Assembly: GCA_963731625.1 (NCBI GenBank)
Contig: CAVSWH010000001.1
Span: 930,001 to 994,000, forward strand
Length of the DNA: 64,000 bases
Reading direction: 5' to 3'
Source: PALSA-555 sp963731625
GTDB lineage: Bacteria; Actinomycetota; Acidimicrobiia; IMCC26256; PALSA-555
The notes below the pieces were generated by a model. It saw nothing but the letters and a program-made list of their open reading frames with translations. It was not told the DNA's origin and searched no databases. A program made the position numbers and the translations under genes. This document shows, in pieces, positions 1-8,371 of this stretch (position 1 is the stretch's first letter; each line of letters begins with the position of its first letter).

Positions 1-447
1 CGACTCGTCGAGCGAGCGAACGACCGGCAGCTCCCTGTAGTCGACAACCACCTCCATGCAAGCGTCCTCGGCGACATAGCGATCGCCGGCCACGATGACA
101 GCGACGGGTGCTCCGACATACCGCACTCGATCCCGAGCGAGCGGGAAGAGGTGAACGTTCTTCAGGAACTGGAGAAACTGAGGGAACTCTTGGACATCCG
201 ACAGGTCGGCCGCGGCAACTGCGAGGTGGACCGATGGAAAGGAACGGGCCGCCGCGAGATCAATGCCGTCGATTGCCGCATGCGCGTAAGGGCTGCGGAC
301 GAACGCAGCGTCCACCAGGCCGGGAAGCCGAATGTCTGCGACAAACGCAGCCGTGCCATCGAGCAGCTCTCGGTCTTCGCGCCGCGGGCCTGGCGTGCCA
401 ATGAGCGAACGACGGATCGCCAGTCCGAGTTCGAGATCAGCCGTCAT
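1..447 (-). CDS. Molybdenum hydroxylase large subunit (CoxL/XdhB family), N-terminal part
   Basis: The complement encodes the first 149 residues of a xanthine dehydrogenase/CO dehydrogenase-type molybdopterin subunit; the 3' end lies outside the window. Seen: an opening with LIGTPGPRREDRELLDGTAAF, then VDAAFVRSPYAHAAIDGID and VRYVGAPVAVIVAGDRYVAEDA, the typical start of the a/b hammerhead domain of aldehyde oxidase/xanthine dehydrogenase enzymes. The start at 447 overlaps the stop of the upstream 2Fe-2S subunit in an ATGA, so the two are co-translated. In this family the large subunit carries the Mo-pterin and hydroxylates or oxidises the substrate with water as oxygen donor. The active-site loop is outside the window, so CO dehydrogenase, xanthine dehydrogenase and other hydroxylases cannot be told apart. 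The catabolic context favours hydroxylation of a ring compound. Confidence 0.85.
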   Translation of the reverse strand, partial: MTADLELGLAIRRSLIGTPGPRREDRELLDGTAAFVADIRLPGLVDAAFVRSPYAHAAIDGIDLAAARSFPSVHLAVAAADLSDVQEFPQFLQFLKNVHLFPLARDRVRYVGAPVAVIVAGDRYVAEDACMEVVVDYRELPVVRSLDES

Positions 448-953
448 CCCAAGACTCCCTCACTGGTGGCGCTGGACGCCCAGACTGTCCTGACGGCCTC
501 AACGATGGCGGCATATCCCGTGCACCGGCACAGGTTCCCAGACAACAACTCACGGATGCCCTCGTCGCCCTGCCAGTCGGCGGGGTCCTCAGCATGAAGC
601 GTCATGAGAAAGCCGGGCGTGCAAAAGCCGCACTGCAGTGCATGACACCTGCTGAAGGCCTGCTGCATCTCAGACAGCGAACCCGATCGTGCGAGCGCTT
701 CGACGGTCTCTACGGAATGTCCGTCAGCCTGGATGGCGAGCACCAGGCATGACCGAACGGCCGCGCCGTCCATGACGACAGTGCATGCGCCGCAAACACC
801 GTGCTCACAACCGAGGTGCGTGCCAGTTAGTCCAAGGTCGTCGCGGAGGAAGTCCGCGAGGAGCCGGCGGACCGGCACCCGCGCCTCGACCGAGCGGCTA
901 TTGACCTCGAGGGCAATGTCCGCCTCTTCGATTGCCTCATTCACAGTCGGCAT
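444..953 (-). CDS. 2Fe-2S subunit of molybdenum hydroxylase (CoxS/XdhC type)
   Basis: 169 residues, normal length for the small iron-sulfur subunit. The plant-ferredoxin-type cluster motif CEHGVCGACTV is followed by the second cluster motif CGFCTPG...CRCTGY. It passes electrons from the Mo-pterin subunit to an FAD subunit. I start it at the inner ATG (953), preceded by a GGGGGAT ribosome-binding site, rather than at 989. It overlaps the large-subunit gene by four bases. No FAD (medium) subunit is seen next to it here; it may lie further left. The gene follows the frameshifted SDR on the same strand and is probably in the same transcript. Confidence 0.93.
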   Translation of the reverse strand: MPTVNEAIEEADIALEVNSRSVEARVPVRRLLADFLRDDLGLTGTHLGCEHGVCGACTVVMDGAAVRSCLVLAIQADGHSVETVEALARSGSLSEMQQAFSRCHALQCGFCTPGFLMTLHAEDPADWQGDEGIRELLSGNLCRCTGYAAIVEAVRTVWASSATSEGVLG

Positions 954-1098
954 GACATCCCCCCGACTCGACGCCGCCGTGGTCACCAAATGCCGCGATC
1001 CATTCGATCTCGGCGATGTTGGAATCCATATTCACTTGCGAACACCACCAATTGTCAGACGGTTACTCGGTGCGGTGACTTCTGTCGTGGATACTTCT

Positions 1099-1900
1099 TT
1101 AGCCCCCCATGAAGCGACCGCCGTTCACGTCGATCACCGCGCCCGTGATGTAGCTCGACGCGTCGCCGGCAAGGAACACAATAGGATCCGCGATTTCATG
1201 TGGCTCGGGCATCCTCGCTAGGGGGATCGAATTCGAGCACTTCCTTTTTCTCCGCTTCGCTTAGGTTCTCCCACATCCCCTGCAGCCTCGGCCCGGACAG
1301 GAACAACCCGGGAGCGACCGCGTTCACTCGGATGCCGTGCGGTCCAACTTCGCGCGCGAGGCGTCGCGTCAAGCCGATGATGCCGGCCTTCGCTGCGGCG
1401 TACGGAACTCCGGTCACAGGCGAATTGGTACGACCACCGATCGACGACACCGTCACAATGGAACCGCCGCCGCTCTGGATCATGTGGGGCACGACGCACT
1501 GACAGCACAGGAACGTGCCCCGAAGGTTCACGTCGACGACCAGATCGAAGTCCCGCTGTGAGATAGCCGCTAGATCCCTCGGCGTCGCCAGGCTGCCCCC
1601 GGCGAGCGTCACCAGCGCTCGCGGTGCCCCGAGGTCGCCCACAATCCCCTCGACGACGTCTCGCACCGCTTGGCCGTCGCTGACGTCCAGTCCAAATCCG
1701 CGCGCGGTTCCGCCAGTCGCCGAAACCACCCGGGCGACCTGTTCGGCTGCCTCTTCCTCGACATCGACAACCGCGACGGTGGCGCCGAGCTGCGCGAACC
1801 GAGTGCACGTGGCCCGCCCGAGACCACCAGCGCCACCGGTCACGACGACGGTTCGACCCTCGAGACCCAGCCTCGATGCCGCGCCAGGAATCTCAGCCAA
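1099..1900 (-). CDS. SDR-family oxidoreductase, interrupted by a one-base frameshift
   Basis: A short-chain dehydrogenase/reductase: TGGAGGLG nucleotide-binding motif near the N-terminus, NAG-like LAGG segment, and the catalytic Ser...Tyr-x-x-x-Lys around VSSIGGR and PYAAAKAG. The frame starting at 1900 (TTG) stops at 1196 after a nonsense tail, but the next frame carries on perfectly with EIADPIVFLAGDASSYITGA and VIDVNGG, the normal SDR C-terminus, ending at 1099. Removing one C from the C5 run (complement of 1221-1225) restores one continuous protein of about 266 residues. It may be a sequencing error or a young pseudogene. A TTG start is assumed; the upstream operator with a -10 element lies at 2078-2105. 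Confidence 0.85.
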
Positions 1901-2289
1901 CGCGCCTGGCCGCCGTCATGGGTCGTGAGCCTGGCGAGGTCCAAGACTCACGACCTCCGACGGTCGGCCCACCGGGGGAATGGGCGAGCCGAACTCTCGC
2001 GGTTTCCAGCGGGGCCACAAACACGCCGAACTGCAAGGTCCGTGACCTCCGATAAGAACCCGAGCCGTAGCGAGCAACCTATAGAGTCTGAATTCCGATC
2101 GCAAGCCGAACACGATAGCGCTCGGACGCTGCCGCCAACTGGCTGGTTCTCATCGACACAAGAACCTCACGCCACGTTGGAGGACGGATCGAGGTTGGCA
2201 GAACGCGGCGGTTCACTCACGCCAAGGGGCCTCGTCTGCGTTACCAGCTACAGACGGCGGACAGGCGAAAACGAACGACCATGCCGCGG
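1901..2289. other. Intergenic region without a gene
   Basis: About 390 bases between the SDR start and the stop of the HyuB-type carboxylase subunit. Small open frames here have no family resemblance and no ribosome-binding site. It carries one copy of the regulon operator with a TATAGG-like -10 reading towards the SDR (2078-2105). No clear terminator hairpin was seen. Confidence 0.6.
2078..2105 (-). promoter_or_regulatory. Operator plus -10 of the SDR/molybdenum hydroxylase unit (site A)
   Basis: On the minus strand the half-conserved palindrome CTTGCGATCGGAAT (2092-2105) is followed after exactly 7 bases by CTATAGG (2078-2084). Four other units in the island show the same layout and spacing. 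The left half-site matches the consensus CTnnCGnnCGnnAG; the right half is degenerate. The distance to the annotated TTG start is about 170 bases, so the start may be misplaced or the leader long. Confidence 0.55.
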
Positions 2290-4443
2290 CTAGGGCCAAC
2301 TCGCGATCACGTCTTGTAGTGGTTCTTCATCGACTCCAGTGGCCTGGACCTCGAAACAGGTTGCGCATGTTGGGCAGAAGAACTCTCGAAGCACGTATTC
2401 ATTGCTGGTCGTCCTAGGGGGCCCTTCGAGCATCACGGGAGAAGTGCGCTGAGCCGCATGGTCTCTCCAGGGCTCTTTCGAAGCACAGAGGATGTCGCCG
2501 CAGCAGGTGCACTGCACCTCGCTGCCTTCCGGTGTCAACTGGAGGTATTCATTGATCCGGTATTTGGTGCGAGGTATCGACTCCGGGCGGATCGACGACT
2601 GAGCTACCGGCTTGCCCAACCGCTCTGCTCGCATGGCAAGCCGCCGCTCTTCCGTGGCCGCGACGTCGACGCGTCCGTCCACGTCATCGATCACGACGCC
2701 GTAGATAGCACGCGCGGCGTCGATCGTCACGATCTGAAGCGACACATCCTGGAGGACGAGGCTCGCGTCTCGATCCAGTGGATCGCCGTATCCTCCGCCG
2801 CCTTCCGCACGCAGGTAAAGGATGTCCTTGTTCGACACGGGCAGGGCAGCGGCGCGTGCATCGTCGACCTGCTCGCCCGTGGTCGCATCAAGTCCCCAAG
2901 GGAGTTCGTCAATGTTGCCCTTGCGGAAAACCCGGTGCGCCGACGTCGCACCGGGGTACCCACCGCTGGCTCCCGGCGTACCAGGTACGAGCTCACCGGT
3001 TCCCGGGATCACCACGGCTGTGAACATGTCCGTACCGCCGCCGTGGGGGACAACGGCGCGTTCGTGCGCCGGACCGCCGCGGTACTTGCCTGGCCCTCCG
3101 GAATTGGGCACCACGCGCCGGAAGAGGAACCGCTTGGGGACGGCCTGCTCTTCGGTTTCGACATTGGCCATCGCGAGTGCGACGTGTGCGACGAACCCCC
3201 CAGAGCCAGCACCGTCGGCGAACGCGCGCGCTCCCTCCGGCATGGCAAACACGTCGGTACCGACCTGCGCGACGTATTCGCCATACTTATTGACGCCGCC
3301 GACAACATCAGCCGCTTGTGAACCGGTCCAACAACCGACTGCCCGATCGCTGTGGGTCGTCGATGCGGCGAGCATCTTCGACAGAACCTCGTTGGAGAGG
3401 ATCTTCACGGCATAGCCGCTCGAAACGGTGTTCAGGGAGATCGGGGAAGGTCGAACTGCGTTCAGCAACGAACCTTCGGGTACGACCACGTCGAGACATC
3501 GCAGGACACCGTCATTCCATGTGATATCCCACGCCAGCAGCGGCAGCACCGGTGCGATCGCCTCACCCTTCGTGTGCCAAAAGTGGCAATTGACGGGGAA
3601 GTCGGTCTGGTCGTCAGTTCCCGTGAAGTCATAGACAAGCCGGTCGCCTTCTTTGGTCGCTGCGAGCAGGAGGCGATACGTCTGATCTGGCAGGTCGAGG
3701 TATTTGCGGGCATGCCAGGTCCCGTCCGGGAGCTCGAGTAGGCGTCGGCGCAGCCGCTGCTCCGACTCGTCGATCAACTGCTTGCCGACCGATTGAACGA
3801 CGTCGGCACCGTATTCGCCGTAGAGCCCCTGCATCCGCTCCTTGACGACGAAGTTGGCAGACATCTGCGAGTTCAGATCGAGGCCTGTCATCCCCGGATC
3901 ACGGACCATATTGAGGAAGGTGTCGTACACGTCGCGACGGAACGCGCCACGGTCGACGATTTTCAGGCCTTTCGTGCTGAAGCCTTCGTGGAAGACTGAT
4001 CGTGCGTTCGGACAAAAGCCGCCCGGGTCGACGCCACCAATGTCCGCAACGTGGACAAAGTTGACCACCCATGTGATCAGCTGGCCTTCGAAGAAAATCG
4101 GCGTGATGATGTAGACGTCCGGGCAATGGATCGCGATTGTGTACGGATCGTTGGCAAGGAAGACGTCGCCGTCGAAGATGCCTGGGTCGGTAGCGAACCG
4201 GTTCGTGATCTGCCGAACCGCTCGCGAGGCCGGCACGAGATGTTCAAGAAACCCGAGGCCGCATGTCAAGAGGCTGCCGTCGGGAAGGTACAGGGCAACG
4301 AGGACGTCGTGGCCGTCGGCTGTGACCGGCGTACCGGACACCTTCGCCAGGGTGATTAGTCCTTCGTCGATGACGCGAAACAACTTGTGTCGGATGATCT
4401 CGAACGTGAACGGGTCGATCGCGAGGTCGGGCGTGTTATCCAT
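2290..4443 (-). CDS. HyuB-like ketone carboxylase/hydantoinase subunit fused to an acetone carboxylase gamma domain
   Basis: 717 residues. Positions about 1-610 are a hydantoinase B/oxoprolinase subunit (FEIIRHKLFRVIDEGLITLAKV near the start; DGAGSGGFVAH and GGPGKYRGG further on). From about residue 628 a zinc-ribbon-like domain follows: CTCCGDILC (Cys 645, 647, 648, 653) and CPTCATC (Cys 690, 693, 696), with WRDHAAQRT and EYVLREF between. That order matches the acetone carboxylase gamma (AcxC) family, normally a separate small protein. The start at 4443 has an AAGGCGGA site and overlaps the HyuA gene by 8 bases; a start at 4473 is possible but would overlap more. Inference: an ATP-dependent ketone carboxylase subunit, not a plain hydantoinase or oxoprolinase. 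Confidence 0.85.
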   Translation of the reverse strand: MDNTPDLAIDPFTFEIIRHKLFRVIDEGLITLAKVSGTPVTADGHDVLVALYLPDGSLLTCGLGFLEHLVPASRAVRQITNRFATDPGIFDGDVFLANDPYTIAIHCPDVYIITPIFFEGQLITWVVNFVHVADIGGVDPGGFCPNARSVFHEGFSTKGLKIVDRGAFRRDVYDTFLNMVRDPGMTGLDLNSQMSANFVVKERMQGLYGEYGADVVQSVGKQLIDESEQRLRRRLLELPDGTWHARKYLDLPDQTYRLLLAATKEGDRLVYDFTGTDDQTDFPVNCHFWHTKGEAIAPVLPLLAWDITWNDGVLRCLDVVVPEGSLLNAVRPSPISLNTVSSGYAVKILSNEVLSKMLAASTTHSDRAVGCWTGSQAADVVGGVNKYGEYVAQVGTDVFAMPEGARAFADGAGSGGFVAHVALAMANVETEEQAVPKRFLFRRVVPNSGGPGKYRGGPAHERAVVPHGGGTDMFTAVVIPGTGELVPGTPGASGGYPGATSAHRVFRKGNIDELPWGLDATTGEQVDDARAAALPVSNKDILYLRAEGGGGYGDPLDRDASLVLQDVSLQIVTIDAARAIYGVVIDDVDGRVDVAATEERRLAMRAERLGKPVAQSSIRPESIPRTKYRINEYLQLTPEGSEVQCTCCGDILCASKEPWRDHAAQRTSPVMLEGPPRTTSNEYVLREFFCPTCATCFEVQATGVDEEPLQDVIASWP

Positions 4444-6553
4444 CTGATCCGCCTTTGTCCCAGACGAGCTCAAGGTTCTTGTACTGGTCGCAGCGCAGCG
4501 ACTGCCCCGGGTTGACCACTACCGTCGTGTCTGGGCTCCACACGATCGCTGGGCCTTCGACGACGTTGCCGGGCATGAGCTGCTCGAAGGCGTAGCAACG
4601 AGCCTCGAGGAAGGCCCTGCTTGGCGCGAAGTACGCCTCGCGCGTCTCGACCAGCGCGCCCGAGGGGTCCGAGCCGCCTGCCGCTTGGCCGGTCAGGGTC
4701 GGCTTGCGAAGAAGGCCGGTGCCGTGGACGCGGAAGTTGACCATGTCGATCCCGGCTTCGCGATAACCGGAGCCTTCGCCGAACCGCTCTTCATACAGGC
4801 GGCTGAATCGTTCCACGGCTGCCTCAAGGTCCTCGGCGGTAAGCGCTCCAACGGTGTGTAGAGGGACGGTCACCACGTGGACCTGTCGCCCGTATCTCAT
4901 CTCGATTGCTCGCGTGAGAATGATGTCGTCTTCAGTAAAGCCATCATCGATTAGCTGACGCCGAATGCGAGCCTCGATCTGATCAAGAATGACGTTGACT
5001 TCGTCGACGTCGCCGGGGACTCGGATGAGCCGGTTGACTTGCTCTTCGTACGAGACGTCGGATGACACTGTGCCTAACGCACCATGCACGGACGCCGCAT
5101 GGGGAACAACGACGCTAGACACGTTGAGTTGCGGCGCGAAGCTGCCGACGTGCATGCCGGCTGTGCCACCGGTCGAGAACAAGACATACGTTCGGGGGTC
5201 GAGACCTCGTTCGACCGTCAGCTTGTGCAGCATGTCGTGGATCATGCTGTTTGCAAGCCGATACGCTTCACCAGCGGCTTCGCGTACGTCCATGCCGAGT
5301 TTGTCGGCGATCGCTACTTTGAACCTCTCCCGAGCCTTCTCTATGTTGAGAGGCTCTCGACCGCCCAAGAAGTACCGCTGATCGAGGTAACCGAGGATGA
5401 GGTCAACGTCGGTGATTGTCGGCTCTAGGCCCCCGCGGTCATAGCAGACAGGCCCAGGCGTCGAGCCCGCACTCTGTGGGCCAATTCGGGGATTACCCGT
5501 CTCAGGATCGAGCGAGATGATGCTCCCGCCGGCGACGCCGATCGATTCCATGTTCATCTTCGGCGATGCGTAGTGATATCTCGAGACCATCGGCTCGCGC
5601 GCATAGTCGATCAGGCCTTGATGGATGACTCCCGCTTTGAACGTGGTCCCGCCCATGTCCGCGCCGATGATGTTTTCGTAGCCGAGGATCTCACCAAGGG
5701 AACGACTGCCGACCAGTCCACTTGCGGGGCCGGACTCGATCATGCCGACGGGCTTTCGGGCGGCCTTGCCCGCATCAAGCAGACCGCCATACGCCTGCAT
5801 GATTAACAGGGTGCCTCCGTAGCCCTGCTGTTGAAGATGGTCGCTCAACCGACCGAGGTAGCGCGTGACCGTCGGGCCCAGCCGGCTGTTAAGGGCAACG
5901 GTCTGGCAACGTTCGAATTCACCGAGGACTGGAGCAACTTCGTGCGACAAGGTGAGGAAGATCTCGGGATAGAGTTTTCGGACAACCTCTTCCGCTCGCA
6001 ACTCGTTCGCCGGGTTGGTGAACGCCCAGAGGAAGCACACACCGAGCGTCTCTGCGCCCGCCGTCACTAGCCTCTTAGCAGTTGCGGCAAGCTCGTCCTC
6101 ATCGGCCGCGCTGATGACCTCGCCCCATGTATCTGTTCGCTCCTGTACACCAACGATCAGTTCGGGTGGAACGAGCGGAGCCGGTTTTGAAACGTAAGGG
6201 ACGTTCTTGATCTCTTCCTCGGAGCGCCCCGACCATTCGGCCAAGCCACCCCGCATCAAGATCAGCGTGTCCTCGAAGCCGCGAGTTGTCAGAATGCCAG
6301 TTCGCGCGAGATCACCTTCGATGATGGCGTTCTCCGCAACCGTCGTGGCATGCAAGAACAGGCGCGTGTCACGCAACAGGTCGGGAAGGGACAAGTGAAG
6401 TTGCCCTGCGCCAAGGCCCACGGCGTTCACGACTCCACCCGAGAAATCGGGCGGCGTCGAGAACGCCTTCGAAACCGTGATCCTGCCGGCTTCGTCGAGG
6501 ATCACGCAGTCGGTGCAGGTGCCCCCGATGTCGACGCCTATCACGTAGCCCAT
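4436..6553 (-). CDS. HyuA-like ATPase subunit of hydantoinase/ketone carboxylase
   Basis: 705 residues, full length for HyuA/AcxA/ApcA-type proteins. It starts GVDIGGTCTDCVILD, the actin/Hsp70-fold phosphate loop, and later shows GADMGGTTFKAG and STGGTAGMHVG. In this superfamily the subunit activates a substrate oxygen by phosphorylation while the HyuB partner completes hydrolysis or carboxylation. An AAGGAG site lies just before the ATG at 6553. Its stop overlaps the next gene (HyuB with gamma domain), and another HyuB gene lies just upstream, so a three-subunit complex like acetophenone carboxylase is likely. An operator and -10 lie between it and the upstream HyuB gene, so it can be transcribed separately. 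Confidence 0.9.
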   Translation of the reverse strand: MGYVIGVDIGGTCTDCVILDEAGRITVSKAFSTPPDFSGGVVNAVGLGAGQLHLSLPDLLRDTRLFLHATTVAENAIIEGDLARTGILTTRGFEDTLILMRGGLAEWSGRSEEEIKNVPYVSKPAPLVPPELIVGVQERTDTWGEVISAADEDELAATAKRLVTAGAETLGVCFLWAFTNPANELRAEEVVRKLYPEIFLTLSHEVAPVLGEFERCQTVALNSRLGPTVTRYLGRLSDHLQQQGYGGTLLIMQAYGGLLDAGKAARKPVGMIESGPASGLVGSRSLGEILGYENIIGADMGGTTFKAGVIHQGLIDYAREPMVSRYHYASPKMNMESIGVAGGSIISLDPETGNPRIGPQSAGSTPGPVCYDRGGLEPTITDVDLILGYLDQRYFLGGREPLNIEKARERFKVAIADKLGMDVREAAGEAYRLANSMIHDMLHKLTVERGLDPRTYVLFSTGGTAGMHVGSFAPQLNVSSVVVPHAASVHGALGTVSSDVSYEEQVNRLIRVPGDVDEVNVILDQIEARIRRQLIDDGFTEDDIILTRAIEMRYGRQVHVVTVPLHTVGALTAEDLEAAVERFSRLYEERFGEGSGYREAGIDMVNFRVHGTGLLRKPTLTGQAAGGSDPSGALVETREAYFAPSRAFLEARCYAFEQLMPGNVVEGPAIVWSPDTTVVVNPGQSLRCDQYKNLELVWDKGGSDG

Positions 6554-6591
6554 CGCGCTCCTTGCGGATCCGGGAAGACTCAGCGACGGAG

Positions 6592-6619
6592 CCTATAGAG
6601 TTCCATTTCCGATCGCAAG
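6592..6619 (-). promoter_or_regulatory. Operator plus -10 of the HyuA-HyuB unit (site B)
   Basis: Minus strand: CTTGCGATCGGAAA (6606-6619), 7 bases, then CTATAGG (6592-6598). The spacing is identical to sites A, C, D and E. The predicted transcript starts about 30 bases before the HyuA ATG. The site lies inside the 81-base gap between the upstream HyuB stop (6635) and the HyuA start. Confidence 0.65.
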
Positions 6620-6634
6620 ACGAGCACGAGACGC

Positions 6635-8365
6635 CTATTCGACCTTGGCTCGACGCGTTTGTGTTGCGTCTTGGTCGAGCTCGACGCCGAGGGACGTCGT
6701 GCGGACCTCGACGCCGTACTTGTCGCCTGCGGCCTCGGCCGTGACCAAACCAAGGCGTACGTCGCGCACCACCGCGTCGGGGTCGCGATCGAACGCCCGG
6801 CCGTAGCCTCCGCCTCCGGCGAGCCGGATACTGACGACATCGTCGAAATCGAGGTCGAGCGACGCCTTGCTCCCGACAGTGCGTTCTTCGTGTGTTCCCG
6901 GATTGATGACAGTCGCGCCGAGCGCCCCTACTTCTCCACCGAACAGTCCGTACGACGGCACGACGTTGCGATCGGACAGGTTCGTGAACCGAACACGGTC
7001 GGCGAGGATCCGCAGGTCGCGGCGCAGTCCGTTACCGCCGCGGAATTTGCCGGCGCCCCCCGAGTCGGGGATCACCTCGAAGCGTTCGATGATCACTGGC
7101 TGGTCGACCTCAATTGACTCAACAGGAATGTTTGACGCGTTGAACGGTGAGGACATCGCCTCGCACCCGTCCTTGCCGGCGCGCGCTCCCGTCCCTCCGA
7201 ACACAAGCTCGTAGCCGACGAACCGTGAGCCGGTCCGTCGGTCAATCCCACCGTAGGTGGGGTTAGCCATATGCGAGCATGCAGCCTGCACCTCGCCCGG
7301 TAAGGCCTGGCTCAACGCGCCGATCACGACTTCGAAGATGCGGTGGCAACATACGGCCCGAGGTCCTCCGCCAGCTGGCCGTCTCGGGTTCACAAAGCAG
7401 CCTTCTGGAGCGCGCACGGTCACGGGACGCAGCGCGCCTCCGCTCATCGGCCCGTGCGGGTCCGTAAGACATTTCACCGCCATATACGTGTACGACCGCG
7501 TGTAGTTGATGTAGCTGTTGAGGCCGGACTCGGTCTGATCATCCGTGCCGGTCCAGTCAATGTCGATGAAGTCATCACCGACAGTGACGGTTGTCTTCAA
7601 CTTGATGGGCGGCGTCCCCGGGCCGCAGTCGTCCATGTAGTCCTCGAATTTGTACGCGCCGTTCGGTATCTCGCGAATCTGGCTACGCATCCGGACTTCG
7701 CTCGCATCCATGATCGCGACCATGCAGGCCTGCACAGTTTCGACGCCATGTTGGGCGAAGAGGTCGACGACGCGGCGTTCGCCTACGAGCATCGAGTTGC
7801 GCTGGGCACGCAGATCACCCAGCATCGAGTGCGGTGTCCGGGAGTTCGCCAGGATCAATTTCCAAGCTGACTCGACTTCTCGCCCCTCTTCAACGAGCTT
7901 GAGCGGAGGGATGAAGAGCCCTTCCTGGTGATAGTCGAAGACACCTTCCACAGCTTGGCTGCCCGGCCTTGAGCCGCCGACATCAGTCTGATGCACGAGG
8001 TTCGTCAGAAACGCTACGAGCGTTCCCTCGTAGAAGACCGGCTGTGTGAGAAAGAAGTCCGGCAAGTGTCCCGAGCCGAGGGCAGGATCGTTGAGCAGGA
8101 TGGCATCCCCGGGGTGCAGAGTGCCGACTGGGTACGCGTTGATCGCGTTCAGGACTGCGAAGTTCATAGCGCCGAGATGGCCGGGCGTGTAGGGCCCTTG
8201 GACAACCATCTCACCGCTTGCATCGAAGATCGCGACCGAGAAGTCTTGGCCTTCGCGTACCTGTGGCGAGTAGGCGGCCCGGTGTAACGAAGTGCCGATC
8301 TCCACCGCGATCGAGTGAAACGCTCCCCAGATCACGCCGAGCGTGATGGGATCAGGCTGGGCCAC
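6635..8365 (-). CDS. HyuB-like subunit (hydantoinase B/ketone carboxylase delta type)
   Basis: 576 residues, standard HyuB length without the extra zinc domain of its neighbour. Typical segments are LHRAAYSPQVREGQDFSVAI, GHLPDFFLTQPVF, HQTDVGG, GGTGARAGKDG and GGAGKFRGGNGLRRD near the C-terminus. The GTG start at 8365 lies 6 bases after the CoA-transferase stop, with GGTAGGGGG before it. It is probably the second HyuB-type subunit of the HyuA (4436-6553)/HyuB (2290-4443) complex; acetophenone carboxylase likewise combines several HyuA/HyuB-type subunits with a gamma-like zinc protein. The precise substrate cannot be read from the sequence. Confidence 0.9.
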   Translation of the reverse strand: MAQPDPITLGVIWGAFHSIAVEIGTSLHRAAYSPQVREGQDFSVAIFDASGEMVVQGPYTPGHLGAMNFAVLNAINAYPVGTLHPGDAILLNDPALGSGHLPDFFLTQPVFYEGTLVAFLTNLVHQTDVGGSRPGSQAVEGVFDYHQEGLFIPPLKLVEEGREVESAWKLILANSRTPHSMLGDLRAQRNSMLVGERRVVDLFAQHGVETVQACMVAIMDASEVRMRSQIREIPNGAYKFEDYMDDCGPGTPPIKLKTTVTVGDDFIDIDWTGTDDQTESGLNSYINYTRSYTYMAVKCLTDPHGPMSGGALRPVTVRAPEGCFVNPRRPAGGGPRAVCCHRIFEVVIGALSQALPGEVQAACSHMANPTYGGIDRRTGSRFVGYELVFGGTGARAGKDGCEAMSSPFNASNIPVESIEVDQPVIIERFEVIPDSGGAGKFRGGNGLRRDLRILADRVRFTNLSDRNVVPSYGLFGGEVGALGATVINPGTHEERTVGSKASLDLDFDDVVSIRLAGGGGYGRAFDRDPDAVVRDVRLGLVTAEAAGDKYGVEVRTTSLGVELDQDATQTRRAKVE

Positions 8366-8371
8366 GGCTAT

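Noticed and set aside
2290..6553. Annotation as 5-oxoprolinase or N-methylhydantoinase
   Set aside because: The AcxC-like C-terminal domain and the three-subunit arrangement fit a ketone carboxylase better.
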